The translations under genes were made by a program, and so were the position numbers. Below are positions 5,020-5,676 of a stretch of 5,676 bases of DNA, piece by piece; position 1 is the stretch's first letter, and each line of letters opens with the position of its first letter. Below the pieces are notes generated by a model, which did not search any database, had not been told where the DNA came from, and saw only the letters and a list, made by a program, of their open reading frames with translations. This DNA comes from Rhodocyclaceae bacterium. GTDB taxonomy: Bacteria; Pseudomonadota; Gammaproteobacteria; Burkholderiales; Rhodocyclaceae. The stretch spans positions 1-5,676 of the forward strand of contig JANYAW010000184.1 in assembly GCA_025361105.1 (NCBI GenBank), in the 5' to 3' direction.

Positions 5020-5676
5020 ATGAATGTGTTGCGTACGCCCGATGAACGTTTTGCCAATCTGCCCGATTATCCGTTTGCCCCTCACTATCATGAGGTGGCA
5101 CCCGGGCTGCGCTTGCATTATGTGGATGAAGGTTCGCGCGATGCCAGGCCGGTGCTCATGCTGCACGGCGAACCAAGTTGGTCATATTTGTATCGCTTCA
5201 TGATCCCGCCGGTGGCCGCCGCCGGACTGAGGGTACTGGCACCCGACCTGATTGGTTTTGGCAAATCCGACAAGCCGACGGCATCAAGCGATTACAGCTT
5301 TTCGGGACAGGTGGCGTGGATACGTCTATGGATGGAAGCGCTCGATTTGCGCGACATCACACTGGTTTGCCAGGATTGGGGTTCGCTCATCGGCCTGCGT
5401 TTGGCGGCCGAAACCCCCGAACGTTTTGCGCGGATTCTGTTATCCAACGGCGGCTTGCCAACCGGCGAGGTAAAGATGACGATGGCATGGCGGCTATGGG
5501 AAAAATTCTCCCGCTTCAGCCCGTGGTTTCCGATAGGTCGCATCTTGCAAAGCGGCACGAAACGCAAGCTGTCGCCCGCTGAAATTGCCGCTTACGATGC
5601 GCCGTTTCCAGACGATAGTTACAAAGCCGCTCCGCGTGTTTATCCCTCGCTAGTGCCGGTGCGCTATGACGACCCC
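5020..5676 (+). CDS. haloalkane dehalogenase-like alpha/beta hydrolase, 3' end cut off
   Basis: Alpha/beta-hydrolase fold enzyme resembling haloalkane dehalogenases (EC 3.8.1.5), which hydrolyse carbon-halogen bonds to an alcohol and halide. 219 residues are visible of a usual ~300. Seen: RTPDERFANLPDYPF (5-19), like DhlA; oxyanion motif HGEPSWSYLYR (49-59) with Glu51; DLIGFGKSDKP (76-86); nucleophile elbow QDWG with Asp119, followed by the halide-binding Trp120; cap domain from about 150, where Trp160 aligns with the second halide-binding Trp of DhlA-type enzymes; then LSPAEIAAYDAPFP (184-197). The catalytic acid and His lie beyond the window. The pattern fits subfamily HLD-I. The gene is 40 bp behind hslU, with a strong ribosome site and no terminator between. 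Many genomes carry such genes without known halogenated substrates, so the physiological substrate is unknown. Confidence 0.93.
   Translation, partial: MNVLRTPDERFANLPDYPFAPHYHEVAPGLRLHYVDEGSRDARPVLMLHGEPSWSYLYRFMIPPVAAAGLRVLAPDLIGFGKSDKPTASSDYSFSGQVAWIRLWMEALDLRDITLVCQDWGSLIGLRLAAETPERFARILLSNGGLPTGEVKMTMAWRLWEKFSRFSPWFPIGRILQSGTKRKLSPAEIAAYDAPFPDDSYKAAPRVYPSLVPVRYDDP

Noticed and set aside
5178..5582. Plus-strand frame of 134 codons and minus-strand frame of 91 codons inside the dehalogenase-like gene
   Set aside because: Both overlap the dehalogenase-like frame, which has conserved catalytic motifs throughout.

Overview
The window looks like chromosomal DNA of a Gram-negative proteobacterium, most likely a betaproteobacterium. 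The HslV N-terminus (a short MEQYHG propeptide before the catalytic Thr) and the close HslU similarity to proteobacterial homologues support this, as do the Zur-type regulator and the moderately high GC. This placement is an inference from remembered families; no search was run. There are seven genes. Two are cut by the window edges: the ZIP transporter at the left (its 3' end is missing) and the dehalogenase at the right (its 3' end is missing). No RNA gene, CRISPR array, insertion sequence or phage gene was seen.

Region 1 (1-1693) is a metal-homeostasis cluster. A ZIP-family metal transporter on the minus strand (1-695) is divergent from a Fur-family regulator of Zur type (897-1337). The regulator overlaps by four bases a small predicted secreted protein of unknown function (1334-1693). 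The 201-bp divergent intergenic region holds a perfect 12-bp inverted repeat (745-771), the obvious candidate operator, and a second inverted repeat (781-802). The simplest reading is a zinc-responsive repressor controlling itself and a zinc importer.

Region 2 (1694-2956) has a recognisable sigma70-type promoter in front of a 392-residue protein. That protein is built from two copies of a module, each a helical segment followed by a STAS-like domain. It starts at a non-ATG codon.

Region 3 (2957-4979) is the heat-shock protease operon hslV-hslU. A strong candidate sigma32 (RpoH) promoter overlaps the stop codon of the STAS gene. HslV (peptidase) and HslU (AAA+ unfoldase) form one ATP-dependent protease, and the residues expected for catalysis and assembly that I checked are present.

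Region 4 (4980-5676) holds the start of a haloalkane dehalogenase-like alpha/beta hydrolase. It lies 40 bp behind hslU with a good ribosome-binding site and no visible terminator in between, so it may be co-transcribed.

No plainly new defence or mobile system is visible. The most interesting points are the operator architecture of the zip/zur intergenic region, the uncharacterised exported partner of the regulator, the sigma32 promoter embedded in the preceding stop codon, and the duplicated STAS protein.
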